Shown piece after piece: positions 17,171 to 25,642 of a stretch of DNA of 34,783 nt; position 1 is the first letter of the stretch; each line of letters opens with the position of its first letter. The stretch lies in NCBI GenBank assembly GCA_028377305.1, contig JAONJW010000026.1, positions 1 through 34,783 of the forward strand, in the 5' to 3' direction. The position numbers and the translations under genes are program-made. Under the pieces are notes generated by a model. The model saw only the letters and a list, made by a program, of their open reading frames with translations. It was not told the DNA's origin and made no database searches. The DNA comes from Prolixibacteraceae bacterium. GTDB lineage: Bacteria; Bacteroidota; Bacteroidia; Bacteroidales; Prolixibacteraceae.

Positions 17171-18037
17171 TTACAATTTGTTTACATACGATTCTAAAGT
17201 TGGATAAAGAAATACAAAACCTGTATTCTTCCACTTTGTTACATCCATATGTGCCAAGCCTGTAATAATACAAACCCCCTCTCCCATTACTAACGATAAA
17301 GGCAGTTTTGGTACAATAAAACGGAATCGTTGTCCGTACTTCATTTTTATTTGATCGAGCACGTCCTCTTGTGTGTTATATTCGGGTAAAGCCATATTAT
17401 AGATTCCTCTAATTGAATCTTTCTGTAGTGCCCATTGATAAGAACGAAGCAGGTCTTCAAGTGGAATCATTGGATAAGGTATTTGTGGGTCAATGGATGC
17501 CATTAAAATGCCTTTCCTTCCTAATTTTGCAAACATAGAAAAAGCGCCATAATTTGGATCAGCAACCATTCCTAGGCGAAAAATAACTGTACGAACAGAA
17601 GGATGTGCAGGATACATTGCCTCAGCCTCCCAAGCTCTACCTAACTTCTGAAGGAAGGCCCTTCCTTCCGTACCCTCATCCTCTTTATATGGGCCACCAG
17701 GAGCGTATATACCTACAGCAGAACTCGAAATAAACACTCTTTTTTTTTCATCCTGCAAAGCAAGCCTATTCAAGGATGATCGAATGTTTCTTGTAGTCTC
17801 AATACGACTACTCCACAAGGTTTGCTTATACTGTTGACTCCATCTTTTTGCAACAGATGCACCACTAAGATGTACAACAGCATCACAATCCTTTAGAATA
17901 CGATCTAACACTTCTGAATTATAAAGGATATCCTCTCTTTTTAATTGAACAATACGATAATCAGGCTTTAACTCTTCACATAAATATTTCCCTACAAAGC
18001 CAGTAGCACCAGAAATTGCAACAGTTTTTAGATTCAT
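17171..18037 (-). CDS. TIGR01777-family NAD(P)-dependent epimerase
   Basis: A 288-aa SDR-superfamily protein of the YfcH/SulA-related TIGR01777 group. The Rossmann dinucleotide motif is SGATGFVG (Gly10, Gly13, Gly16). AVVHLSGASV (about 54-63) and the SSSAVGIY segment (about 104-111) are the conserved central strands. The C-terminal portion (about 240-288) fits the DUF1731 tail, including W-K-N-T-G-F-x-F. Family members are widespread but their substrate is not established. It is divergent from the penicillin-binding protein gene (157-bp gap) and upstream of the deaminase on the same strand. Confidence 0.9.
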   Translation of the reverse strand: MNLKTVAISGATGFVGKYLCEELKPDYRIVQLKREDILYNSEVLDRILKDCDAVVHLSGASVAKRWSQQYKQTLWSSRIETTRNIRSSLNRLALQDEKKRVFISSSAVGIYAPGGPYKEDEGTEGRAFLQKLGRAWEAEAMYPAHPSVRTVIFRLGMVADPNYGAFSMFAKLGRKGILMASIDPQIPYPMIPLEDLLRSYQWALQKDSIRGIYNMALPEYNTQEDVLDQIKMKYGQRFRFIVPKLPLSLVMGEGVCIITGLAHMDVTKWKNTGFVFLYPTLESYVNKL

Positions 18038-18194
18038 AACAATACTTCTCCATATTTTTTACAATAAACAATCTAATAACACATTATGTTCTACATTTAG
18101 AGATTTTGTACTTCAGATATCTACACTTTTTTTTACCTTCGTATTGGTCAAATTTTGACATGAAACAAGAATCGAATTCATTTTTAAAAATCCT

Positions 18195-20564
18195 ATGTTA
18201 CAAATTACCAATATAAAACAGAAATTCACGTCTCTAACTCTCATACAATGGTTAAAGATTTTCTTTTCATTATTTTTCCTTGGAGCTTTCTCTATAACAC
18301 TATTCATCTTTAGTATATACATGGGTATTTTCGGCCCTGTTCCTTCTTATGAAGCACTTAAAGAGATCAATAATCCTACTGCTTCCGAAATATATAGTGT
18401 GGATAATCAACTCATAGGTAGAATATATCTTCAAAACAGAAGTAATGTACTATATAACGAAATATCACAAAATATCATCAAAGCATTAGTTGCGACAGAA
18501 GATGCTCGGTTTTATGAACATGAAGGTATTGATGAAATGGCACTACTACGAGTGTTTTTTAAGACAATTATCTTACAAAGACATAATTCTGGAGGAGGAA
18601 GTACCTTAAGCCAACAAATTGCAAAGAATATCTATGGAAGAAAAAACCATTGGATTTTATCCATGCCAATAAACAAAATTAAAGAGGCAATTACAGCATA
18701 CCGATTAGAACAGCTATTTAAAAAAGAAGAGATACTCACCCTCTATTTAAACACCGTTCCTTTTGGAGATAACACTTATGGGATTGAAACTGCATCACAA
18801 CACTTCTATAGCAAAAACGCAAAACATCTAACGTTGAATGAGGCAGCAGTGATGATCGGAATGCTTAAAGCCAATACCTATTATAACCCAAGATTGCATC
18901 CAGATTATGCATTTAAACGCAAAAACATTGTGTTGCATCAGATGGTAAAAAACAGTTATTTAACTCAAAATAAATATAACCTGTTATCCAAACAGAAAAT
19001 TGTACTAAAACTCGATGATGGACCAATCATCACTGAATTATCAGGGTATTATAAGCATGAAATTCGAACGCAAGCAATCAAATACCTAGCCTCTGAAATT
19101 AAAGCAAATGGCAAAGCCTTCAATATTTATACTGATGGGCTAAAGATTCATACTACCATTGATAACCGAATGCAACAGATGGCAGAAGAGGCTGTATTGT
19201 ATCACATGGAGAATGTACAACGCAATTTTGAAAATCATTGGAAAGGACGTAATGCTTGGGGTAAAGACACATCAATCGTTGCTAAGGCTCTTCGTAACTC
19301 ATCGAGATATAAATCTCTCTTAAAGAAACACACGAGTAAAAAAGAGATTCAAAAGATCTTTAGCACCCCCATTCCAATGCAACAATTCACATATGATGGA
19401 ATTAAAGAAGTTAAAATGTCTCCCATGGATTCTATTAAATATTCCTTACAACTTCTTCATCCAAGTTTTATTGCAATTGATCCTCAGACCTATCAAATTA
19501 AAGCATGGGTAGGAGGCCCAAACTTTAAGTACTTTCCCTATGATCACGTAAAATCTAAAAGACAAGTTGGGTCAACATTTAAGCCATTTGTCTACGCTGC
19601 TGCTATTGAAAAAGGTATAGATCCAGGAGAGTATATAAGCAATGCTCAAGAAACGTATAAGGAGTACAACGATTGGACTCCCCAGAATGCAGAGAATCAC
19701 TATGAGGGCTATTACTCCATGAAAGGGGCATTAGCTCACTCTGTCAATACAGTTGCAGTAAAAATCATGATGCAAACTGGAGTTAACAACGTTGTCAATC
19801 TTGCTCATAATATGGGTATAAATCAAAAGCTACCGCATGTTCCATCATTGGCCTTAGGTGCTGCTGATTGTTCTTTACTAGAACTTACCTCTGCATACAC
19901 TTCCTTCGCAAATGGAGGGATGTATGCTAAACCTATAATCATCACAAGAATTGATGATTATAATAATAATACAATCCGAACTATTGACACAGAGATCCCT
20001 CGTAGAGTTTTGAAACAAGAGACAGCATCAATAATGAACCACTATCTTAAAGCAGTAGTGGATAGTGGAACAGGCCACTCTTTAAAAAGCAGGTATGGAC
20101 TTCGTATTGAAATTGCAGGAAAAACAGGAACAACGCAAAATGGTGCAGATGGTTGGTTTATGGGATACTGTCCAAACCTAGTTACAGGTGCCTGGGTTGG
20201 AGCCAATAATCCTAAAATACATTTCCGCACATTGCGCTATGGACAAGGAGCCTATTTAGCATTGCCAATTGTCGGAGGTTTTTTTAAGAGACTAACGACC
20301 ACTAGCTCCACTAAAAGACAATATCAAAGAGATTTCACCCCTCCTTCAAATAAGTTCATGAGAAAGAATGGAGATATGTCCATATATTCTGAAACAGGTG
20401 AAAGAAATAAACCTTGGCTAAATATTAACTTTGGGTTCTTAAAAAAAGCAAAAGACACGACTAAACAACTTGAAATAATGACTATAAAAGAACAACCTGA
20501 ACCTAAGAGGAAGAGAAAAAAGGGGGTTTGGAGAAGCATTAAGGGAATCTTTGGAAAAAACTAA
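18195..20564 (+). CDS. Bifunctional class A penicillin-binding protein (PBP1a-like)
   Basis: A 789-aa inner-membrane peptidoglycan synthase that polymerises and cross-links glycan strands. One transmembrane anchor spans about residues 20-43. The GT51 transglycosylase domain (about 65-245) shows ATEDARFYEHEG (catalytic Glu102) and GGSTLSQQIAKN. The transpeptidase domain (about 425-700) shows GSTFK (nucleophile Ser460, Lys463), SVN (516-518) and KTGTTQ (643-648). The C-terminus is basic (PKRKRKKG). The region between the two domains (about 300-420) is large and variable, as in other Bacteroidota PBP1a proteins. The ATG at 18195 is chosen because it directly precedes the cytoplasmic tail. TACCTTCG at 18134-18141 resembles a -7 element with one mismatch. 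Confidence 0.96.
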   Translation: MLQITNIKQKFTSLTLIQWLKIFFSLFFLGAFSITLFIFSIYMGIFGPVPSYEALKEINNPTASEIYSVDNQLIGRIYLQNRSNVLYNEISQNIIKALVATEDARFYEHEGIDEMALLRVFFKTIILQRHNSGGGSTLSQQIAKNIYGRKNHWILSMPINKIKEAITAYRLEQLFKKEEILTLYLNTVPFGDNTYGIETASQHFYSKNAKHLTLNEAAVMIGMLKANTYYNPRLHPDYAFKRKNIVLHQMVKNSYLTQNKYNLLSKQKIVLKLDDGPIITELSGYYKHEIRTQAIKYLASEIKANGKAFNIYTDGLKIHTTIDNRMQQMAEEAVLYHMENVQRNFENHWKGRNAWGKDTSIVAKALRNSSRYKSLLKKHTSKKEIQKIFSTPIPMQQFTYDGIKEVKMSPMDSIKYSLQLLHPSFIAIDPQTYQIKAWVGGPNFKYFPYDHVKSKRQVGSTFKPFVYAAAIEKGIDPGEYISNAQETYKEYNDWTPQNAENHYEGYYSMKGALAHSVNTVAVKIMMQTGVNNVVNLAHNMGINQKLPHVPSLALGAADCSLLELTSAYTSFANGGMYAKPIIITRIDDYNNNTIRTIDTEIPRRVLKQETASIMNHYLKAVVDSGTGHSLKSRYGLRIEIAGKTGTTQNGADGWFMGYCPNLVTGAWVGANNPKIHFRTLRYGQGAYLALPIVGGFFKRLTTTSSTKRQYQRDFTPPSNKFMRKNGDMSIYSETGERNKPWLNINFGFLKKAKDTTKQLEIMTIKEQPEPKRKRKKGVWRSIKGIFGKN

Positions 20565-20611
20565 ATATAACAAGTATTACTCGATTCGTTTAAACCTATA
20601 TATATAAATTT

Positions 20612-21496
20612 ATGGATTTCAGAAGTCTTGTTTTTTTATCTGTCGCTCGTAATTTGAATTTCACAAAAGCAGCAGAAGAACTCCACATTAGTCAACCAGC
20701 TGTTACAAAACACATAAAATTATTAGAAGAAACTCTTGAAACTACACTATTCGAGAGAAAAGGGAGTCGTGTTATATTGACGAGCGAAGGCTACTTAGTA
20801 CAAAAACACTACTTGGAGATGCATGACATAGAGAATAATCTTCTTTATGAATTAGAACAACGAAATAATAAAACAAAAGGGGTTTTGCGCATTGGTGGGA
20901 GTTCCACCATTGCACAATATGTTTTACCTCCGATAATTGCAAAGTTCCATCAACGATTTCCGAATATCCGAATAAGCTTAATCAGCAGTAATTCATTTCA
21001 CATACTAGAAATGCTTCATAATAGTCATATTGATATTGCATTTGTAGAAAACCATTCAACTCGTTCTGACCTAAATTATAAATACTGGATGGATGATGAG
21101 CTTGTTATCATAACAGGAATGAAAACAAAAGCAAGTATAGGAGAACTTACGATAGACAAACTTAAGAAATACCCTTTAATTGTGAGAGAGATCGGATCTG
21201 GTACACTTGAAGTTATTGAACATACCTTTAAAGAACATCACCTAGCCATGGAAGAGCTTAACATCCGAATGCACCTAGGTAGTACAGAAGCAATGAAACA
21301 CTTTTTATCCGAGTTCGAAGGCATTGGAATTGTTTCCAATAAAGCGATACAGAATGAATTAAATTGGAATCAGCTAAAAACCATACCTTGTGAAGATATT
21401 AAATTTAAAAGAGCATTTAGAATATCCACAAAAAAAGGAGAATCACGTAGATTGGTAGATAGCTTTATTGAATTCGCATTAAGTTATAACTTCTGA
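20612..21496 (+). CDS. LysR-family transcriptional regulator, probably of sulfite/sulfur export
   Basis: A 294-aa DNA-binding regulator. The winged helix-turn-helix is at residues 1-60 (FTKAAEELHISQPAVTKHIK, wing LFERKGSRVILTSEG). A periplasmic-binding-protein-like effector domain covers about 90-290 (starts LRIGGSSTIAQYVLPPIIAKF). The strand order matches the CysB/CbbR/YeiE branch. It sits 86 bp upstream of a YeiH-family transporter. In enterobacteria a LysR protein (YeiE) next to yeiH is linked to sulfite response, so a similar role is inferred from context; orthology is not shown. A T-N11-A dyad just after its stop is a plausible target. The PBP gene ends 47 bp upstream and is probably unrelated. 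Confidence 0.92.
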   Translation: MDFRSLVFLSVARNLNFTKAAEELHISQPAVTKHIKLLEETLETTLFERKGSRVILTSEGYLVQKHYLEMHDIENNLLYELEQRNNKTKGVLRIGGSSTIAQYVLPPIIAKFHQRFPNIRISLISSNSFHILEMLHNSHIDIAFVENHSTRSDLNYKYWMDDELVIITGMKTKASIGELTIDKLKKYPLIVREIGSGTLEVIEHTFKEHHLAMEELNIRMHLGSTEAMKHFLSEFEGIGIVSNKAIQNELNWNQLKTIPCEDIKFKRAFRISTKKGESRRLVDSFIEFALSYNF

Positions 21497-21497
21497 T

Positions 21498-21514
21498 TAT
21501 AACCGATAATTATA
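21498..21514 (+). promoter_or_regulatory. Candidate LysR binding box upstream of yeiH
   Basis: The inverted repeat TATAA-N7-TTATA contains the LysR-type T-N11-A core (T21500 and A21512). It lies between the lysR stop and the yeiH promoter, just before the -33 element, where an activator would be expected. Confidence 0.4.
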
Positions 21515-21519
21515 TAGTA

Positions 21520-21551
21520 TTTGACTTAGATTATTTTCTATCCTACTTTTG
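21520..21551 (+). promoter_or_regulatory. yeiH-tauE promoter (Bacteroidota type)
   Basis: TTTG at 21520-21523 and TACTTTTG at 21544-21551 are separated by 20 nt, a close match to the TTTG-N19-21-TAnnTTTG consensus. The start of transcription would be about 25 nt before the yeiH ATG. Confidence 0.6.
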
Positions 21552-21582
21552 CATTAAATCTTTAACGCAAATTGACGGAGTT

Positions 21583-22563
21583 ATGAATGTTACGATATTA
21601 GATCAAATAAATAGCTATGATAAACTGAAGAAAAGGTTCGTTTTTGCCATTCCTTTTTTATTTCTTATTCCTCATTTTGAAGCTGCTTATGCTTTAATAT
21701 TAGGGATTTTTGTTGGAAATATTCCAACACTACGTAAACATATCCCTAACACAATATCAGTCTCTACACTTCTGAAATATTCGGTCATATTAATGGGGTT
21801 TGGTATGCAACTTGCTCCGATGATACAAGTATCAAAAGATGGTTTCATATTTACAGCTATAACTATTACTTCTGCACTTATCTTAGGTAAGATATTAGGA
21901 AAACTTCTAGGTGTCGACAAAGAGATTAGTTTTCTTGTATCATGTGGAACAGCCATTTGTGGGGGCAGTGCAATAGCAGCTGCTGCTTCCGCAACCAATG
22001 CAAAAACTCATAATATCTCCATTTCGTTAGGGATAATTTTCCTTTTAAACTCTATCGCTCTTTTAATATTTCCATCGATTGGGCATTTTTGGGGAATGAG
22101 TCAAACACAATTTGGATACTTTAGCGCATTAGCAATTCACGATACGACATCAGTTGTAGGTGCATGTAGTAGTTATGGTGAACAGGCACTACAAATGGGT
22201 ACGATGCTAAAATGTGCAAGAGCCTTATGGATCATTCCTCTAACCATAAGTGTTGTGATAATGCATAAGAACGACACAATAAAAGATAATAAAAGCAAGG
22301 GAAAAAGAGCATGGCCTGTTTTTATCCTCTTCTTCATTGGAGCAATTATTCTAGTAGAACTATTTCCTCAGTGGAAGGCTACGTTTGATCATCTATACTG
22401 GGGAGGTAAGAAAATAATGCTCTATGCAATTTTCATTACTGGTCTAGGTATAAATAAAGGGTTGATTCAACATCAAGGAACAAAGCCATTATGGCTTGGA
22501 GTGCTTCTTTGGGTTATTTTAATAACCCTGTCTTTTTATATCACTCTATTTCACGTACGTTGA
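21583..22563 (+). CDS. yeiH: YeiH/UPF0324-family putative sulfate/sulfite exporter
   Basis: A 326-aa polytopic inner-membrane protein of PF03601 (Cons_hypoth698), with about ten hydrophobic segments. The family core is visible: the G-x-N-x-P-x-x-R-K segment near residues 45-55, SCGTAICGGSAIAAAA (about 120-135) and IHDTTSVVGACSSYG (about 186-200), all conserved in YeiH proteins. A near-Shine-Dalgarno GGAG lies 3 nt before the ATG, unusual for this phylum. The family is annotated as a putative sulfate exporter; direct transport data are limited, so substrate is inferred. It is followed after only 18 nt by a TauE/SafE transporter, indicating one operon. Confidence 0.92.
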   Translation: MNVTILDQINSYDKLKKRFVFAIPFLFLIPHFEAAYALILGIFVGNIPTLRKHIPNTISVSTLLKYSVILMGFGMQLAPMIQVSKDGFIFTAITITSALILGKILGKLLGVDKEISFLVSCGTAICGGSAIAAAASATNAKTHNISISLGIIFLLNSIALLIFPSIGHFWGMSQTQFGYFSALAIHDTTSVVGACSSYGEQALQMGTMLKCARALWIIPLTISVVIMHKNDTIKDNKSKGKRAWPVFILFFIGAIILVELFPQWKATFDHLYWGGKKIMLYAIFITGLGINKGLIQHQGTKPLWLGVLLWVILITLSFYITLFHVR

Positions 22564-22581
22564 CTATTAATACCACAAATT

Positions 22582-23313
22582 ATGGATCACTCAATTATTA
22601 TTCTTGGTTTAGTTATTGCTGGAGCGAGCTTATTAAAAGGAATGACGAGCTTTGGATTCTCGTTAATGGCCTTTCCAATTCTATTAAATTATTATTCCCC
22701 AATGGTACTCGTTCCAGCTTTGACTCTTTGCAATATTATAACAAGTGTTCAAATCGTTATTACGACTAAAACTCAAATAAATAAAAGTTCAAACCATTGG
22801 TTAATTATAGGTGGATTAGCAGGTATAATTCCAGGAGTCCTTTTATTGCAAAGCTGGAATCCTGGAATCCTTAAGATTAGCGTAGGCATAATATTCGTGT
22901 TACTATCTATTTTGTTCCTTTCGGGCTTTAGATTTAGAATTAATCATCCAATACGTGCTCAAATTATTGCAGGAAGTACCGCAGGATTTTTAGGTGGAGC
23001 ACTTTCTGTTAGTGGCCCTCCTTTAGTTCTTTTTCTAACATCAATGCGATTTACCAATCAAGAATTCAGGCTACACTTTGCTATATTTAGTGTTCTGACC
23101 TCGTCTATGGCATTTGCTGGATATTGGATTAGTGGGATAATCTCGCTTCAGGTGTGGAAGATATTCTTAATTTCATTCCCGATATTGGTACTTGGAACAA
23201 TTATTGGTCAAAAACTATCAAAACGAATTTCGATTATTTTTTTTCAACGGTTATGTATCACAATCTCATTATGTGGAGGAATATGGTCTCTAATCTCAGG
23301 TTTCAAAGGGTAA
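22582..23313 (+). CDS. TauE/SafE-family transporter (probable sulfite/organosulfur exporter)
   Basis: A 243-aa inner-membrane protein with about eight hydrophobic helices. Two homologous halves begin with GASLLKGMTSFGFSL (about 14-28) and AGSTAGFLGGALSVSGPPL (about 132-150), the hallmark inverted repeats of PF01925 with the conserved G-G and S-x-S-G-P-P segments. Members export sulfite, sulfoacetate or related anions formed from sulfonate or sulfite metabolism. It starts 18 nt after yeiH on the same strand, so both are probably controlled by the upstream LysR protein. No sulfonate-degrading gene lies nearby; the sulfatase at 6.9 kb releases sulfate, not sulfite. Confidence 0.92.
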   Translation: MDHSIIILGLVIAGASLLKGMTSFGFSLMAFPILLNYYSPMVLVPALTLCNIITSVQIVITTKTQINKSSNHWLIIGGLAGIIPGVLLLQSWNPGILKISVGIIFVLLSILFLSGFRFRINHPIRAQIIAGSTAGFLGGALSVSGPPLVLFLTSMRFTNQEFRLHFAIFSVLTSSMAFAGYWISGIISLQVWKIFLISFPILVLGTIIGQKLSKRISIIFFQRLCITISLCGGIWSLISGFKG

Positions 23314-23537
23314 TAAAAGCGACTCTTTAAATCCACGAAGGAATGCTTCACCCTCCGAGGTAAAGTTAATCTTGCATTCACGAATTATTATATATCAGGA
23401 AGAACAGATCTATCCAAACGTGACAATAATGATTTCTAGATAATGATTACAATACCATCATAAGATAGTTTAACGAGAGAAATTAATATCTTTATGAGGA
23501 TAAACTAATATTAAACCATTCTAATTTTTCTCGCTCT

Positions 23538-25052
23538 ATGAAACAGGTCTTACTACTTCTTGCATCTGTATTTGTTGGATGTCAAAGGTCTCATCAAGTA
23601 CCTTATACGCTTAATAAGATATACGACACTCCTCAGGTAATATATGATGACCATTCTGAGTTTGTTACTATTTATAATAAGGCATGGCAATTAGCCAAAG
23701 CTCATGTAGACAGCTGTGAAGGATTAGTTCAGACACCTTATATAGATGAAGCATTTGCTCCTCAGGTAATATGGATATGGGATACGGTATTCATGCTACA
23801 TTTCTTTAAATATGCATCAAGTGACTATCCTGCGTTAGCATCCTTGAATAATTTCTATGGTCCGATACATGACAATATAGATATCCCATTAAAGATTGAA
23901 ATCCCAGACAATCCACCACTATTTGCATGGATAGAATATGCTTTCTTCAAACAAAATGGAGACACAGCTCATATTAAAGAACTGTTATACGACAAACAGT
24001 ACCTACAAAAACATTTTGAATGGTTTGATTCCGTTTCAAGAGGGACCATTATCGCACATAGTGCTCCTACTTGTATCGAAAAGGATATTCATGGATATCG
24101 CTGGGAAGGAGGGCGATCTGGTATGGATAATACACCTAGAGGTAGAAAAGGGAATCATGCCAAAGTAGATCGGCCGAATAATCCTGATATGCTATGGATT
24201 GATGCTATTGCACAACAAGGATTAAGTGCTCTTTACATATCACGACTATTTGACGCAATCGAAGATCAGAAACATTCTAAAATATGGATGGATAAATATG
24301 AGAAGATACGTACAATGGTTAATCGTTATTATTGGGATGATAAAGATGGCACATATTATGATATTGATCGCAATAACCTTACTCATATGAAACTGCTAAC
24401 ACCAGCTTCTTATTGGCCTATCTTAGCAGAAATAGCATCACCTGAACAGGTACAAAGAATGGTTAAACACTTAGAAGATGAGCAACGACTTGGAGGTAAA
24501 GTCCCATGGACCACAGTTGCTAGAAATGATCGCGATTTTGATCCTAATGGAGGTTACTGGAGAGGTTCTATTTGGCTTCCAACAGCATACATGGGGATTA
24601 AAGCCATCGAGAAATATGGCTATCGTGACTTAGCCCATCATCAAGCAAAGCAGATCGTTTCACATATGTATAATACTTACAAAGAATACACCCCACATAC
24701 TATATGGGAATGCTATAATCCGAACAGTCCGAAACCAGCAACAGATACACATGGACATGATGTACGACCAGATTTCTGTGGTTGGTCAGCATTAGGACCA
24801 ATTTCTTTAATGATTGAAAATATATTAGGTTTTTATGAAATTGACGGGAGAAATAAAACAGTTAAATGGGATCTGAGAGGTAATGGGAAACAAGGAATTT
24901 ATTCACTTAGATTTGGAAAAGTTATTACTGACATTATTTATAACGAAGGTCAAGTTAACGTAGAAAGTAATAATCCATATACACTTGTAATTAAGAATCA
25001 GCTACTAAATATCCCCGCAGGAAAATCAACATGGTCCATCACGAGTTATTAA
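23538..25052 (+). CDS. GH63-like glycoside hydrolase lipoprotein
   Basis: A 504-aa (alpha/alpha)6-barrel glycosidase of the GH63/MGH1-like group, anchored as a lipoprotein. A lipobox (FVGC, Cys15) follows a short leader. Core motifs are IWIWDTVFM (about 78-86), EGGRSGMDNTPR (190-201) with Asp197 at the general-acid position, GGYWRGSIW (338-346) as the sugar-binding segment, and TIWECYNP (388-395) with Glu391 at the general-base position. Known GH63-type relatives act on alpha-glucosides, mannosylglycerate or glucosylglycerate; which of these applies here is unknown. Related (alpha/alpha)6 families such as GH37 trehalases are less likely given the SGMDNTPR motif. It is isolated, with no SusC/D or sugar transporter beside it. 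Confidence 0.85.
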   Translation: MKQVLLLLASVFVGCQRSHQVPYTLNKIYDTPQVIYDDHSEFVTIYNKAWQLAKAHVDSCEGLVQTPYIDEAFAPQVIWIWDTVFMLHFFKYASSDYPALASLNNFYGPIHDNIDIPLKIEIPDNPPLFAWIEYAFFKQNGDTAHIKELLYDKQYLQKHFEWFDSVSRGTIIAHSAPTCIEKDIHGYRWEGGRSGMDNTPRGRKGNHAKVDRPNNPDMLWIDAIAQQGLSALYISRLFDAIEDQKHSKIWMDKYEKIRTMVNRYYWDDKDGTYYDIDRNNLTHMKLLTPASYWPILAEIASPEQVQRMVKHLEDEQRLGGKVPWTTVARNDRDFDPNGGYWRGSIWLPTAYMGIKAIEKYGYRDLAHHQAKQIVSHMYNTYKEYTPHTIWECYNPNSPKPATDTHGHDVRPDFCGWSALGPISLMIENILGFYEIDGRNKTVKWDLRGNGKQGIYSLRFGKVITDIIYNEGQVNVESNNPYTLVIKNQLLNIPAGKSTWSITSY

Positions 25053-25142
25053 TCTTGCATTCAAATCATAAATGTAACCTGAATAATCAGATATTAAACG
25101 AACAACGTTTCTTTTGAAGAACTTTACACAAAACATAATAGG

Positions 25143-25168
25143 CAAAGCAGATAACGTTATCTGCTTTG
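25143..25168 (+). terminator. Perfect 26-bp palindrome, terminator between convergent genes
   Basis: The 13-bp arms are centred on CG, and the stem extends outward on the plus strand through two G-U and four more pairs (25137-25142 with 25169-25174), followed by TTTATTTA-like sequence. It lies between the GH63-like gene and the SMR gene and probably ends both. Confidence 0.75.
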
Positions 25169-25200
25169 TTTATTTATACTCTTATAAGAGGTGTCTAATT

Positions 25201-25518
25201 TCAATTAGCTAGTTTTAAACCAATAAGGCCAACTAGAATAAAAAAAATGGATAAAATACGAGTAAAATTAGATGCATCATCAAATAAAATAATTCCAACA
25301 AAAAAAGTTCCTACAGCACCAATGCCTGTCCAAACAGCATATGCAGTACCTATAGGTATTGTCTTTTGTGCGTTTAATAAAAAATAACCACTTAATGCCA
25401 TAGATAAAACAGCAAACAAGATCCACCAATATTTATATATGGATGATTGTGATAGTTTAAGTCCTAAGGGCCACCCGATTTCAAAAATTCCGGCTAAGAA
25501 TAGATATATCCAACTCAT
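25201..25518 (-). CDS. sugE: SMR-family exporter, Gdx/SugE type (probable guanidinium exporter)
   Basis: A 105-aa small multidrug resistance protein with four transmembrane helices that works as an antiparallel dimer in the inner membrane. Essential Glu13 sits in AGIFEIGW, with WPLGLK following; TAYAVWTGIGAVGT (about 58-71) and the C-terminal LVGLIGLKL are signatures of the Gdx/SugE branch, distinct from EmrE-type multidrug pumps. Gdx proteins export guanidinium in exchange for protons, which is the likely activity, although some members also move small quaternary ammonium compounds. Usually two SMR subunits or one homodimer are found; only one gene is present here. It is divergent from an AraC regulator that may control it. 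I see no guanidine riboswitch motif in its short leader. Confidence 0.9.
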   Translation of the reverse strand: MSWIYLFLAGIFEIGWPLGLKLSQSSIYKYWWILFAVLSMALSGYFLLNAQKTIPIGTAYAVWTGIGAVGTFFVGIILFDDASNFTRILSIFFILVGLIGLKLAN

Positions 25519-25580
25519 GATGTATTCAATTAATATTTTAGAAAGAATAGAATTTATTCATATTACTAATTTACCGAAAA

Positions 25581-25588
25581 CAAAAATA
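25581..25588 (-). promoter_or_regulatory. -7 element for the SMR exporter gene
   Basis: TATTTTTG on the minus strand fits TAnnTTTG and would give a leader of about 55 nt. An opposing near-match (TATATTTC, 25616-25623) serves the AraC gene. CCGAAA (25574-25579) and TTTCGG (25620-25625) flank both symmetrically and may be operator halves. Confidence 0.4.
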
Positions 25589-25642
25589 TCATACATAATA
25601 ACAATATTTACGGTTTATATTTCGGAAAAAGCATTTCAATTA

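Noticed and set aside
21687-21998. 103-aa antisense ORF inside yeiH
   Set aside because: It is the mirror of a conserved membrane protein gene, and its alanine/isoleucine-rich content comes from the opposite strand.
22491-22769. 92-aa plus-strand ORF bridging yeiH and the TauE gene
   Set aside because: It overlaps two strongly supported genes in another frame and matches no family.
23296-23400. Start-less minus frame of about 33 codons reading EGEAFLRGFKESLL
   Set aside because: It looks protein-like but is very short, has no start codon and overlaps the 3' end of the TauE gene. It was not strong enough to list as a gene remnant.
25519-25642. Guanidine (ykkC-type) riboswitch upstream of the SMR exporter
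   Set aside because: The leader is only about 55 nt and lacks the conserved ykkC or mini-ykkC ACGR-type loops.
25439-25642. Upstream ATG start for the AraC gene
   Set aside because: It would place 80 bp of coding sequence antisense to the SMR gene and cover the promoter region; the extra residues do not resemble an AraC N-terminus.
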